Source of the DNA: Planctomycetaceae bacterium UBA2671
Lineage (GTDB): Bacteria; Planctomycetota; Planctomycetia; Planctomycetales; Planctomycetaceae
DNA length: 64,000 nucleotides
Assembly (NCBI GenBank): GCA_002359185.1
Contig: DEML01000009.1
Location: 207,843-271,842, forward strand
Direction of reading: 5' to 3'
In this document: positions 17,480 to 25,398 of the stretch, in pieces
Layout: each line of letters starts with the position of its first letter
How positions within the stretch are numbered: position 1 is the first letter of the stretch
Made by a program: the position numbers and the translations under genes
Notes under the pieces: generated by a model
What the model was told of the DNA's origin: nothing
The model's database searches: none
What the model saw: only the letters and a program-made list of their open reading frames with translations

Positions 17480-17965
17480 GACTATTTCATCCTTGATGCC
17501 CAGAACTTTAAGAAAAGGTTCTGGCCCTGAAGTTCCTCAATTCACTGATTCGACTTTCTTGATTATTCAAATTTTTTGAACTTTCCGCCCCGAGCTTCGT
17601 TTCAAGATACAGAAGCCAGTCAAACTTTTCCGATTGGGGCCTACAACAAGAATCGGCACGCTGCAAAAGCCAGAGAAGGAATTCGTTACATTCCAGACTC
17701 TGAACAGTCATTTTGCGAAGGTTGGAGGGGGTGTATCGGTTATGCTGATTCTTCATTCCACGAAGTTCTGGAAGGTCATAAATGAATGTTTTCCTCAGGA
17801 AAGGACTGGTAATTTTTCCAATTCATGAACCTTGTTGAGATTCTTGCGTTATGGTTGAACAAGGTTCCAGCAGTTGTCATCTCTATTCATTCAGATGATT
17901 CACTGGTTCGCAAATCAGAAATTTTCAACACATTCTCTGCCACACTCTGGCGAAAGTATTGAGCA
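17480..17965. other. Intergenic region between the reductase-like gene and the SPFH pair
   Basis: About 490 bases between divergent genes. Short open frames (17508-17756 minus, 17576-17828 plus) show no family features or ribosome sites. No promoter could be assigned with confidence. Confidence 0.5.
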
Positions 17966-19561
17966 ATGCCGCAAAATAAAGATCAAGGAATGCGTGCCCT
18001 GAAGGCACTGTTGTTTGGATCGGGAAGTCTGGTTCTGTTTGTCATTGGAGCGATCCTGTTTGGATATTTGGCTCTGAATTTTTTCCGGATCGATATCCCA
18101 ACTGCGCACATGGCGATCCTGATTAAGAAGACCGGTGAAAACCTGGCGAATGATCAGGAAGTTGCTCCGACACCTGAATACAAAGGTGTGCAGCGGGAAT
18201 TTCTACTGGAAGGAAAACATTGGCGCGATCCTTACAACTGGGACTGGAAAATCATTCCGCAGGAAGAAGTCCCCCAAGGCAAAATGGGAGTGTTGGTTTC
18301 ACTAACGGGAGACAATCTCGGATACGGCGAGTTCCTGGCAACCATAGATCCCAAAGTTGAACTCTTGCAGGGTGGTGTTCAGACAAAAGGGATTGTCCCC
18401 GGCTATTTGAATGCGGGACGATATCCGATCAATCCGTATTTGTTCAAAATGGAACTTCACGATCCGGTTGTGATACCAGCCGGGTTTCGCGGAGTTTTGA
18501 CGAATCTTTCCGGACCAATCCCGGAAGAAGCCAATACATTGCTCGTGCCGCCCGGCTTTCGTGGCGTCCAAGAGGAAACTTTGGGGACAGAGACCTATTA
18601 CTTCAATCCTTATGAGAAACGTATAAATCTGGTTGATTGTCGGAGCCAGCGATTTAGTCTGGCCGAGAAAAAAAATATGGGCTTTCCGTCCAAAGATGGT
18701 TTCTGGGTCAGTCTGGATGGAATTGTCGAATTTCGCGTGGTGCCGGAGCGTGCTGCTGAGGTGTATGTCACTTACAACGAACAGGAGAATGGTGAAAGGA
18801 TTGACGAAGAGATCATCCGCAAAGTGATCACTCCGATTGCCCGCAGTTTTTGTCGGGTCGAAGGCTCGAAGAAATCAGGCCGCGATTTTATCTCAGGCGA
18901 TACTCGTATTGAGTTCCAGAAGAATTTTGAGAAAGCGATGCGAACGGAATGTGAGCCTTTGGGAATTGAGATCGTTGTTGCGCTGATTACGAACATTAGT
19001 CCTCCGCAACAGATCGCTGAACCTGTTCGCGCACGGGAATTGGCCAAGCAGGAAGAGAAGCAGTATCAGCAACAGATTCTGCAGCAGACATCTGAACAGA
19101 ATCTGGCGATTGAAAAAGAACTCGTCAAACGCAAGAGGGAAATGATTGTGGCTGAACAGGCGGTTGTGAAACTGACGACTCAGGCGATGCGAGAACAGGA
19201 AGTTGCGGTCACAAAAGCCAATGAAAAACTGGAAGTGGCAAAATTCAGACTGGAAGCAGCTGCGGATGAAGCAGAAGCGATTATCGCTCGTGGAACTGCC
19301 GAAGCGGATGTGGTCCGATTTAACAACGAAGCCGATGCCGCGGGATGGAAACGAGCGGTCGAGGCCTTCAGTGGAGATGGTGATGCATATGCTCGCTATG
19401 TGTTGAATCAGAAAATCGCCCCTTCTTATCGACGCATTATGGCGAATACAGAAAACAGTCCGATCATGAAAATTTTCGAATCCTTCGCAAAACCAGCTTC
19501 AACTCCGGCTCCAGCACCAACATCAACACCCGCGCCTTTGGCTGGGAACCCGGCACCTTAA
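17966..19561 (+). CDS. Membrane-anchored SPFH (Band 7) protein A with triplicated N-terminal module
   Basis: 531 residues. One membrane helix (about 15-38) is followed by three related beta-modules: about 41-98, 101-168 (P-x-G-x-x-GV ... KGIVPG ... YPINPY) and 169-225 (IPAGFRGVLTNLSG ... VPPGFRGV ... YYFNPY). The SPFH domain is about 235-350 (GFPSKDGFWVSLDGIVEFRV ... ITNISPPQQI). A long charged coiled coil (352-450, rich in Ala/Glu/Lys/Gln) follows, with a Pro/Ala/Thr tail at the end. The family covers stomatin, HflK/C, prohibitin and flotillin scaffolds, which build rings or cages on membranes. The second SPFH gene follows after 63 bases in the same direction, so a two-subunit assembly is likely. 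The exact role is unknown. Confidence 0.85.
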   Translation: MPQNKDQGMRALKALLFGSGSLVLFVIGAILFGYLALNFFRIDIPTAHMAILIKKTGENLANDQEVAPTPEYKGVQREFLLEGKHWRDPYNWDWKIIPQEEVPQGKMGVLVSLTGDNLGYGEFLATIDPKVELLQGGVQTKGIVPGYLNAGRYPINPYLFKMELHDPVVIPAGFRGVLTNLSGPIPEEANTLLVPPGFRGVQEETLGTETYYFNPYEKRINLVDCRSQRFSLAEKKNMGFPSKDGFWVSLDGIVEFRVVPERAAEVYVTYNEQENGERIDEEIIRKVITPIARSFCRVEGSKKSGRDFISGDTRIEFQKNFEKAMRTECEPLGIEIVVALITNISPPQQIAEPVRARELAKQEEKQYQQQILQQTSEQNLAIEKELVKRKREMIVAEQAVVKLTTQAMREQEVAVTKANEKLEVAKFRLEAAADEAEAIIARGTAEADVVRFNNEADAAGWKRAVEAFSGDGDAYARYVLNQKIAPSYRRIMANTENSPIMKIFESFAKPASTPAPAPTSTPAPLAGNPAP

Positions 19562-19624
19562 TTTTCTCTGTTTAATGCGGATTTCTTAAACATCTCTATC
19601 AACTGAAAATAAACGAGAAATTTC

Positions 19625-21280
19625 ATGAGTAATACTTCAACATCGTCATCAATGATCAATGGTCGCTCGGCGATTGTCGTCACGCTGATTGCGATCATAC
19701 TTGTTCTGGGAGCCTGGACCTTTCTGGAATGGGGTGTCAACCGGATTTATGTTCCGGAAGGTTACAGTTTGCGACTACGCTACAAAGGACCTCCACTTCC
19801 ATTGTTGCCCGGCTATAACACACCGGAATCGAAAACCGGTTTTGCAAAACTGGATGAGAACGGAAACATCCTCGAGAAGGGTGTGCTTCAGGAAATGCTG
19901 GGGCCGGGACGGCAATTCAAATCGCCGTTTTACTGGGAACGGGAACTCGTACAGGACATTGTGATCGAGCCGGGTGAAATTGGAATTGCGACCTCCAAAA
20001 TTGGCAAGTCTCTTCCTCAGGGTGAGTTTCTGGTGGATGGCGAGTTGGGCGAAACCGAATTTAAAGGGGTTCTGAGAAAAGTGTTTGGTCCCGGTCGATA
20101 TCGCGTCAACGATTATGCTTACGAATTCAAGAAGATTACGACATCGACCATCACAGATGGATTACAAACTAAATATGCCGGTTGGGTCGAGATACCAACC
20201 GGCTATGTCGGCGTTGTCACTAATTTGGCCAGCAATCCTGCGACCGGTGCTCAAAAGGGAATTCAAAGCGCTGTGCTTCCTCCCGGCATCTATCCAGTCA
20301 ATGAGAAAGAACAGCAGATTGACATCGTCGAAATTGGATTCCATGAAAAAACGATTGTCGCGAATCTGCAGAAAGATAGCTCCGGCATGGAGATGTACGA
20401 TATCTCCGGCGAGCCGATGATTGCGAACGATGACAGCGGGATTACTTTCCCCTCAAATGATGGTTTTCCAATTACAATGGACTTCACCGCAATTTGGGGA
20501 ATTACACCCGCCCAGGCTCCCAATGTGATTCGAAAGTTTGGGAACATTCAAGCAGTTGAAGCCAAAGTGGTGGCACCGCAGATTGAATCGATTTGCCGAA
20601 ATATTGGTTCCAAATATGGAGCAGTCGATTTGCTGGTTGGAGATTCCCGCCAGGAATTCCAGGCGACCACTTCCGATGAATTTGAAGCGGTGTTACTCGA
20701 AAAGGACATTACGCTTTCCTATGGATTGGTCAGACATATCTATATTCCTCAGGAAGTGCGGCTGCCGATTCAACAAGCATTTGTTGCAGATGAACTGACA
20801 TTAACCCGGGTTCAGGAACAGGCGACTGCCAAGACAGAAGCGAACCTGCGGGAAGCTGAGCAGAAAGTCGAACTCGAAGCCGCGACTGTTCAAGTCGAAA
20901 CTGAGAAGATGGTTGCCAAGGCGATGGCTGAAGGTGAAAAGACGGCTCAGGAAACTGTCGCGGAAACTCAGCGAATGGTGGCTGGAATCGATCGGGAAAT
21001 CTCGTTACTCGAAGCGAAAGCAACTGTCATGCTGGGAGAAGCCTCTGCAAAAACGGTGCAGCTGCTCGAAGAAGCTAAGGCCGACAAATTCAAACTGGCC
21101 GTTGATGCGTTCGGAAGTGGCGAATCCTATAATATGTGGGTGTTTGCGAGCGGCTTGCCGGAAGATATCGAGCTCAATCTGATCTTCGCTGGTGAAGGAA
21201 CCTTCTGGACTGATTTGCGAGGATTTTCTGAAACGATGCTCGGGAAGCAGGCTCAGGAAACGATGAAGAAGAAACCGTAA
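19625..21280 (+). CDS. Membrane-anchored SPFH (Band 7) protein B with triplicated N-terminal module
   Basis: 551 residues. Membrane helix about 15-35. Three module copies lie at about 40-110 (VPEGYSLRLRYKG ... EKGVLQEMLGPGR), 111-171 (IEPGEIGIATSKIG ... FKGVLRKVFGPGRYRVNDY) and 187-237 (IPTGYVGVVTN ... QKGIQSAVLPPGIYPVN). The SPFH domain is about 260-390, with TFPSNDGFPITMDFTAIWGI and RHIYIPQEVRLPIQQ. A coiled coil of about 90 residues with repeated Glu/Ala/Lys follows. It has the same architecture as the gene upstream but is clearly diverged from it, as HflK is from HflC. The two genes share a single terminator 37 bases after the stop, so they form an operon. Confidence 0.85.
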   Translation: MSNTSTSSSMINGRSAIVVTLIAIILVLGAWTFLEWGVNRIYVPEGYSLRLRYKGPPLPLLPGYNTPESKTGFAKLDENGNILEKGVLQEMLGPGRQFKSPFYWERELVQDIVIEPGEIGIATSKIGKSLPQGEFLVDGELGETEFKGVLRKVFGPGRYRVNDYAYEFKKITTSTITDGLQTKYAGWVEIPTGYVGVVTNLASNPATGAQKGIQSAVLPPGIYPVNEKEQQIDIVEIGFHEKTIVANLQKDSSGMEMYDISGEPMIANDDSGITFPSNDGFPITMDFTAIWGITPAQAPNVIRKFGNIQAVEAKVVAPQIESICRNIGSKYGAVDLLVGDSRQEFQATTSDEFEAVLLEKDITLSYGLVRHIYIPQEVRLPIQQAFVADELTLTRVQEQATAKTEANLREAEQKVELEAATVQVETEKMVAKAMAEGEKTAQETVAETQRMVAGIDREISLLEAKATVMLGEASAKTVQLLEEAKADKFKLAVDAFGSGESYNMWVFASGLPEDIELNLIFAGEGTFWTDLRGFSETMLGKQAQETMKKKP

Positions 21281-21317
21281 CCAGAGTGATTTAATATTCA
21301 GTGCGGGCCAACGCATC

Positions 21318-21350
21318 AAGATCCCAGGTTTGAATCTGGGATCTTTTTTT
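21318..21350 (+). terminator. Rho-independent terminator of the SPFH operon
   Basis: Ten-pair stem AAGATCCCAG/CTGGGATCTT (21318-21327 with 21336-21345), eight-base loop and a T run. The A-rich left flank is weak, so it mainly serves the plus strand. Confidence 0.88.
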
Positions 21351-21365
21351 ATTTGATGGACTCCC

Positions 21366-21680
21366 TCATTCCACTTGGTCCTTCATTAATGATCGAGCAT
21401 CAGAAGTCGCCTGCTCCCACTCGCCCTTGCGTGCTTTATCAATTATTGAATTGAGATAACCAGCTTCAGTCGGTGTTAGTTCATTATTATTGAGAGATGT
21501 CTCGACTAATTCTGCAACTTCTTCTAATCGGTTTTCATCATGTCGATTGCAAACCGAATACAAAGCCATGCTGCATTTATACGCTTTGGGGCCGACTTTT
21601 GCGTAGCCACAGCCAGACAATGAATACATCAGGAAAAAGCTGAAAATCATTATCGATGTGAAATACTTTTTTGATTGCAT
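21366..21680 (-). CDS. Small predicted lipoprotein paired with DUF1559
   Basis: 104 residues. A hydrophobic signal (residues about 6-22) ends in a lipobox LSGC with the lipidated Cys at about residue 24. The mature part is helical and charged, with two further Cys (AYKCSMALYSVC). No known domain was recognised. Its ATG overlaps the DUF1559 stop codon (TAATG at 21680), so translation is coupled. Genes for small lipoproteins directly after DUF1559 genes are common in planctomycetes; the second pair in this window (52071-53532) has an unrelated lipoprotein. Function unknown. Confidence 0.75.
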   Translation of the reverse strand: MQSKKYFTSIMIFSFFLMYSLSGCGYAKVGPKAYKCSMALYSVCNRHDENRLEEVAELVETSLNNNELTPTEAGYLNSIIDKARKGEWEQATSDARSLMKDQVE

Positions 21681-22741
21681 TAATACTCTCCCACAACTTC
21701 GCCTTCACCGAGGCTGGCCAGTTCTGCAAAGGTAATCAGGTCGACATTCTCTGAGACAAATCGAACGGAACCATCTCCCAATGCAATGTGACCTCCACCG
21801 GGATGTTCTGCATACATTTGTCCGACATGGTACGTTGGAAAATTAACGGGGTGGATGATTGGAAAACCAGTGATATCGAGTTCTCCACCTGAAGGTCCAA
21901 TGTGGACGAGAGTCAAAGTGGCTGCGGCATCGGGACTATTTTCTGGAGAAGAAAAACGGGGATGCGTAAATGCCCCAGGCACGACACCGACCCAGGTTTT
22001 CTCGCTCAGTTTTGAAGAATGTTCCCCCAGAAAGATTGTATTGGACAATCCATCGGTAGCATCGCGAAATTTTGTATGGGAGTTCCGATAAAATGGACCA
22101 TCGGCGACCTTTGAGACATCGCCATCCACAGTGACGGTTTTTGTGGTAAAGGTGTAAATATCGGAGAAGACAACATTGGCTGGAGCAGATCCACATTCCC
22201 CCCAGCACGATTCCTGCCCATGACTGGCGACATAGTGAGAGCGGCCGAGGCGAATTTGATTGCCTCCAATCAATAATGGATTCGCTGCTGAATCCTGAAC
22301 GGTGAATGCGTCGTCACCACCTGAAGAAGAGGGACAAAGAAAAACCGGCAACTTAGCAGCGATAGCTCCTGCATGCTGGGGATGCCAGATCGGAAGGCGG
22401 GAATCAATTCTATCGGCGATTGCTGTCTGTTCGAGATAGGGAAGCAACACTGCTCCCCAGCCCCAGCCGGGAGCAGCATCCCAGGTGTTTGCATCAATGT
22501 GTGCCCAGACCGGCCCAGACCCATTATTTGTGCCGTAGGAGAAATAACCAGCCGGGAAACTGGAGTGGGCATCATGATAGTTATGCAGAGCCAGCGTGAT
22601 CTGTTTCAAATTATTTTTGCACTGACTGCGACGAGCGGCTTCCCGAGCCTGCTGAACGGCTGGTAAAAGCAATGCAACTAATAAAGCGATGATCGCGATC
22701 ACGACTAATAATTCAATTAAGGTGAATCCATTTCTTCTCAT
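21680..22741 (-). CDS. DUF1559 protein with prepilin-type N-terminus
   Basis: 353 residues. It begins MRRNGFTLIELLVVIAIIA, a type IV prepilin-like cleavage motif (G|FTLIE) and hydrophobic helix, followed by QQAREAARRSQCKNNLKQI, the signature of the planctomycete DUF1559 (SBP_bac_10) family. The C-terminus has the H-X9-DG motif (H, then PGGGHIALG, then DG). These proteins are thought to be exported pseudopilin-like surface proteins; their function is unknown. ATG 22741 is chosen over an in-frame start at 22789 because family similarity begins there and AGG lies upstream. The promoter carries two MntR-like operator sites, so expression may follow manganese. The lipoprotein gene is translationally coupled downstream. 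Confidence 0.9.
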   Translation of the reverse strand: MRRNGFTLIELLVVIAIIALLVALLLPAVQQAREAARRSQCKNNLKQITLALHNYHDAHSSFPAGYFSYGTNNGSGPVWAHIDANTWDAAPGWGWGAVLLPYLEQTAIADRIDSRLPIWHPQHAGAIAAKLPVFLCPSSSGGDDAFTVQDSAANPLLIGGNQIRLGRSHYVASHGQESCWGECGSAPANVVFSDIYTFTTKTVTVDGDVSKVADGPFYRNSHTKFRDATDGLSNTIFLGEHSSKLSEKTWVGVVPGAFTHPRFSSPENSPDAAATLTLVHIGPSGGELDITGFPIIHPVNFPTYHVGQMYAEHPGGGHIALGDGSVRFVSENVDLITFAELASLGEGEVVGEY

Positions 22742-22779
22742 ATTCTTACCTTTGAGATTTGGAAAGACTGAAAACACTT

Positions 22780-22795
22780 TGTAGCACATGCTACA
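22780..22795. promoter_or_regulatory. Operator-like palindrome 1 (TAGC-N4-GCTA)
   Basis: TGTAGCACATGCTACA is an inverted repeat (TGTAGCA/TGCTACA, two-base spacer). The TAGC-N4-GCTA core is the same as in the known E. coli MntR box. It lies just after the predicted DUF1559 transcription start. Confidence 0.65.
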
Positions 22796-22810
22796 TTTTA
22801 CTGTCCTGCT

Positions 22811-22838
22811 ATATTAGCCTGTGCTACATTTATGTCAA
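22811..22838 (-). promoter_or_regulatory. Predicted promoter of the DUF1559-lipoprotein operon
   Basis: On the minus strand TTGACA (22838-22833), 16 bases, then TAATAT (22816-22811). Operator 2 lies between the two boxes and operator 1 just downstream, as expected for a repressed promoter. Confidence 0.55.
22815..22826. promoter_or_regulatory. Operator-like palindrome 2 (TAGC-N4-GCTA)
   Basis: TAGCCTGTGCTA shares the core of palindrome 1 and lies exactly 33 bases from it (about three helical turns). The flanking ACATT is also shared. Confidence 0.6.
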
Positions 22839-22881
22839 GGACGATCAGACACCTTCGCAAACAATTCACAGAGTGCTCATC

Positions 22882-22910
22882 TTGAAATCCCGTCACATGA
22901 TGCATAAACT
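22882..22910 (+). promoter_or_regulatory. Candidate promoter of mntR
   Basis: TTGAAA at 22882-22887, 17-base spacer, TAAACT at 22905-22910, about 40 bases before the mntR start. Found by eye. Confidence 0.4.
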
Positions 22911-22949
22911 GTCGGGCATATCACGCGAATTCCTGAGCAGGATGATGAC

Positions 22950-23360
22950 TTGGCAACGACAAAACAAAATCAGCACAAGCGGACACGTTCCGATCATGCA
23001 ACCGAATTAACTGAAGACTATGTGGAAGCAATTTCTGAAATTATTGCTGAGACAGGTGTTTGTCGGGCGGTTGATTTATCGCAGAAGTTTCAGGTCAGCC
23101 ATGTGACGGTGAATCGTACGGTTGGGCGGCTACAACGGGATGGTTACGTTACGACTGAACCATATGCTCCGATCGAGCTAACACCGGAGGGGACACGACT
23201 GGCTAAGGCTTCTCAAGAACGACATCAACTGGTTCACGAGTTCCTTTTGGCACTCGGTGTCAGCGATGCCACCGCTATTACTGATAGCGAGGGGATCGAA
23301 CATCATGTCAGTCCGGAAACTCTTCGTGCGATGCAGAAATTTATTGATTCGCGAAAGTAA
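22950..23360 (+). CDS. mntR: Manganese-responsive regulator MntR (DtxR family)
   Basis: 136 residues. A winged helix (about 20-80, with VSHVTVNRTVGRL as recognition helix) precedes a short dimerisation domain without a FeoA/SH3 part, as in MntR. All expected Mn ligands can be placed: D23 and E26 in EDYVEA, H92 in ERHQLV, and E114, E117, H118 in SEGIEHHVS. The sequence is strikingly close to E. coli MntR (ERHQ, GMEHHVSEETL). The TTG at 22950 is likely the start, with AGGA about nine bases upstream. The two TAGC-N4-GCTA palindromes in the divergent intergenic region are probable binding sites. No Mn transporter gene is adjacent. Confidence 0.92.
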   Translation: MATTKQNQHKRTRSDHATELTEDYVEAISEIIAETGVCRAVDLSQKFQVSHVTVNRTVGRLQRDGYVTTEPYAPIELTPEGTRLAKASQERHQLVHEFLLALGVSDATAITDSEGIEHHVSPETLRAMQKFIDSRK

Positions 23361-23379
23361 GCAATGTTCAGACGATTCA

Positions 23380-23396
23380 GTCAGACATAGTCTGAC
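23380..23396. repeat. Short palindrome, TAGGTCAG family
   Basis: GTCAGAC-ATA-GTCTGAC. On the minus strand the ybeY stop TAG is the first part of TAGGTCAGAC, i.e. the stop is formed at the edge of the repeat. It lies between convergent mntR and ybeY. Confidence 0.65.
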
Positions 23397-23885
23397 CTAC
23401 AGTGAGTTCCAACGATCATCCTTACTTCCCGGATGCATACCCAAATGTGTCAGAACTTCATGTTCTTTTTTTCGCATGATGATCTGATCGGACTCATTCA
23501 GATCATCGTAGCCGAGTAAGTGGAGAATGCCATGCAAGATGTAGAGCGTGCATTCATCATCGATTGACCAACCGACATCACCAGCGAGTTGAGCAGCAAT
23601 CTCGACCGAAACCAATAACTCCCCTTCCAGGCATGGATTTGAATCGGAATACGGGGGATCGTTCAAAGCGAATGTAATCACATCCGTGGGAAAATCGTGA
23701 TTGAGCGTCTCCCGATTCCATTGATGAATTACGGCATTGTCCATTAGTACGATGCTGATTTCAGCTGCTGAAACCTGCTCATATTCCAGAATCTGCTGGA
23801 CGACATTCAAAAGATCATTAGGATCAATTTTGTGAATCGATTGTTCATTGATAACTTCAATGGAATAGTTTTCTGATGGGGGCAT
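23397..23885 (-). CDS. ybeY: Endoribonuclease YbeY (rRNA maturation)
   Basis: Single-strand RNase for 16S rRNA 3' maturation and ribosome quality control. 162 residues. The metal site lies in HGILHLLGYDDLNE. The first two His of HGxLHLxGYDH are present, but the third ligand position is Asp. Asp is the usual third ligand in related HExxHxxGxxD zincins, so the site can still hold metal. Upstream SAAEISIVLMDNAVIHQWN and TDVITFALND match the family. ybeY is often next to phoH and pgpH; here those lie 18 kb away. The stop codon is formed by the neighbouring palindrome. Confidence 0.92.
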   Translation of the reverse strand: MPPSENYSIEVINEQSIHKIDPNDLLNVVQQILEYEQVSAAEISIVLMDNAVIHQWNRETLNHDFPTDVITFALNDPPYSDSNPCLEGELLVSVEIAAQLAGDVGWSIDDECTLYILHGILHLLGYDDLNESDQIIMRKKEHEVLTHLGMHPGSKDDRWNSL

Positions 23886-24051
23886 CTCATAACCGTACCT
23901 GAGGAACTGTCGACTTTTCAGTAGATTATCAAATCATTGAAAAATCGTAAGCGTACCACACAAATCAACCCTGAGTTGGTTGTTTTCCAGATGAGAAATC
24001 ACCTGATCGTTACGCCAGCAGGCTTCAGAATCCATCCGCTCGCAGGAAGAA

Positions 24052-25104
24052 CTATTTTTGCTTTTGTACAAGAATTCTCTGGATTCCACTCTCGCTTGAT
24101 GTTTGGGTCACACAGCAGGCCAGATGCAAAGATGTGTACGCTTTTTCGGGATAGGTCATACGGGAGACGATGCCCGTCGATGCCTCTTTTGTACGCGGGT
24201 CAACCGGATGAATTGTGACATCCACAGGAGATTTATTCTGACACCGTGGGCAGGTGTGAAAAGAGACAAATATATCATTGGGCCCAGCGACTTCGACATA
24301 TTCAAAGATCTTCAGTTCTCCATTTTCGAGGACCTTTAGAACTTCTTCTCTATTGGTAAAAGGTCCAAAGGTCTGTTTCGTTTTCCAGGATCCGCACCAG
24401 TTACAAAATGGGTGATTGATTTCAGAGCGGAAGATGATCAAGGGCAAGATTGCAGCCAGCAAGATTTCGAGAATCAGATAAATCCCTGTTCCCATTGCCC
24501 CCAACTTCACAAGAGGCATATCCGCAGAGAATCCTACGTTCATTCCGTGATTGACAAGATAGTTGAGATAATCGGGAAACGATTGAACACGAGCACGAGT
24601 GAGTAAATCTGGATTGGCCTCAAAAAAACGCATTGCCTCATTCACCTGAGTCGATTTATCTTTATTCGCCAGATGAACATCATAGTCATGAGAGATTTTT
24701 TGGTAAAATTTTCCTGAAATCCCCATGTCAGTAACAATCTTCTGCTGAGCAAAAAGGTAGGTGATGTAATGGGTCAAAGTGAGTGAAAGAGTCGCGCTCA
24801 CCAGACAGGCAATCGACAATCCAGCCAGATGTCTGACAACGATTTGTCGAACCAGCTTTCGACCAGCAAGACCATGGATGATGCCGATCAGACAGGGAAA
24901 TAAAATCACAACCCAGAAAAAAGGCCGAATCAGTCCAAATACTAACCCAGTTATTAATCCTGCAATGGAAAGGAAACCCGTAAACAGTCCCACGCGAGCC
25001 GGGTCAAAAGGAATATTATCTCCATAAGCGTAAACGGAAAAATGCCCGAGTTCTCGGATACCGGAAGCCGAGGGCGCTTGAATAATTCCAGATTGAGTCG
25101 ACAT
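24052..25104 (-). CDS. Hypothetical membrane protein with two CxxC pairs
   Basis: 350 residues, no family recognised. About four membrane segments: residues about 39-60 and 61-82 (back to back, FTGFLSIAGLITGLVFGLI, then FFWVVILFPCLIGIIHGL), 92-115 and 203-225. A polar region of about 90 residues separates the third from the fourth. The C-terminal 120 residues are soluble and contain CNWC and, about 50 residues later, CPRC, which could form one zinc site (four Cys). A CC pair lies near the end. The N-terminal residues before the first helix are Ser/Ala-rich. It is a single gene on the minus strand; nothing nearby explains its role. Confidence 0.7.
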   Translation of the reverse strand: MSTQSGIIQAPSASGIRELGHFSVYAYGDNIPFDPARVGLFTGFLSIAGLITGLVFGLIRPFFWVVILFPCLIGIIHGLAGRKLVRQIVVRHLAGLSIACLVSATLSLTLTHYITYLFAQQKIVTDMGISGKFYQKISHDYDVHLANKDKSTQVNEAMRFFEANPDLLTRARVQSFPDYLNYLVNHGMNVGFSADMPLVKLGAMGTGIYLILEILLAAILPLIIFRSEINHPFCNWCGSWKTKQTFGPFTNREEVLKVLENGELKIFEYVEVAGPNDIFVSFHTCPRCQNKSPVDVTIHPVDPRTKEASTGIVSRMTYPEKAYTSLHLACCVTQTSSESGIQRILVQKQK

Positions 25105-25398
25105 AAATATTTCCGTGTGATCGCTAAAGACCGAGTGTTAAGGAATCGAGCACTTGTGAGCATTTTACTCGACCACTTATGATGGCATGCACTCATCCAT
25201 TACTTTTTGAAGGTGTCTGCCTCGGCAGAATGTAAGCCTCAGGTATTGTTCCTGTACGCTATCATATCTGTGATCTTCGAGATCATTGATGAAGAGACGA
25301 TTAAAAACACTCGAAGTTTTGCAGAAGGCGGGATTCGAAAGATTTCGAGTCACTTTGAGCATTGCCAGGCCATCAGAATATTCATACTGGCCAGACAA
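25105..25398. other. Intergenic region, nothing recognised
   Basis: About 290 bases between two minus-strand genes. It has no repeat, terminator or supportable small gene. It presumably holds the promoter of the Cys-pair membrane protein. Confidence 0.5.
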
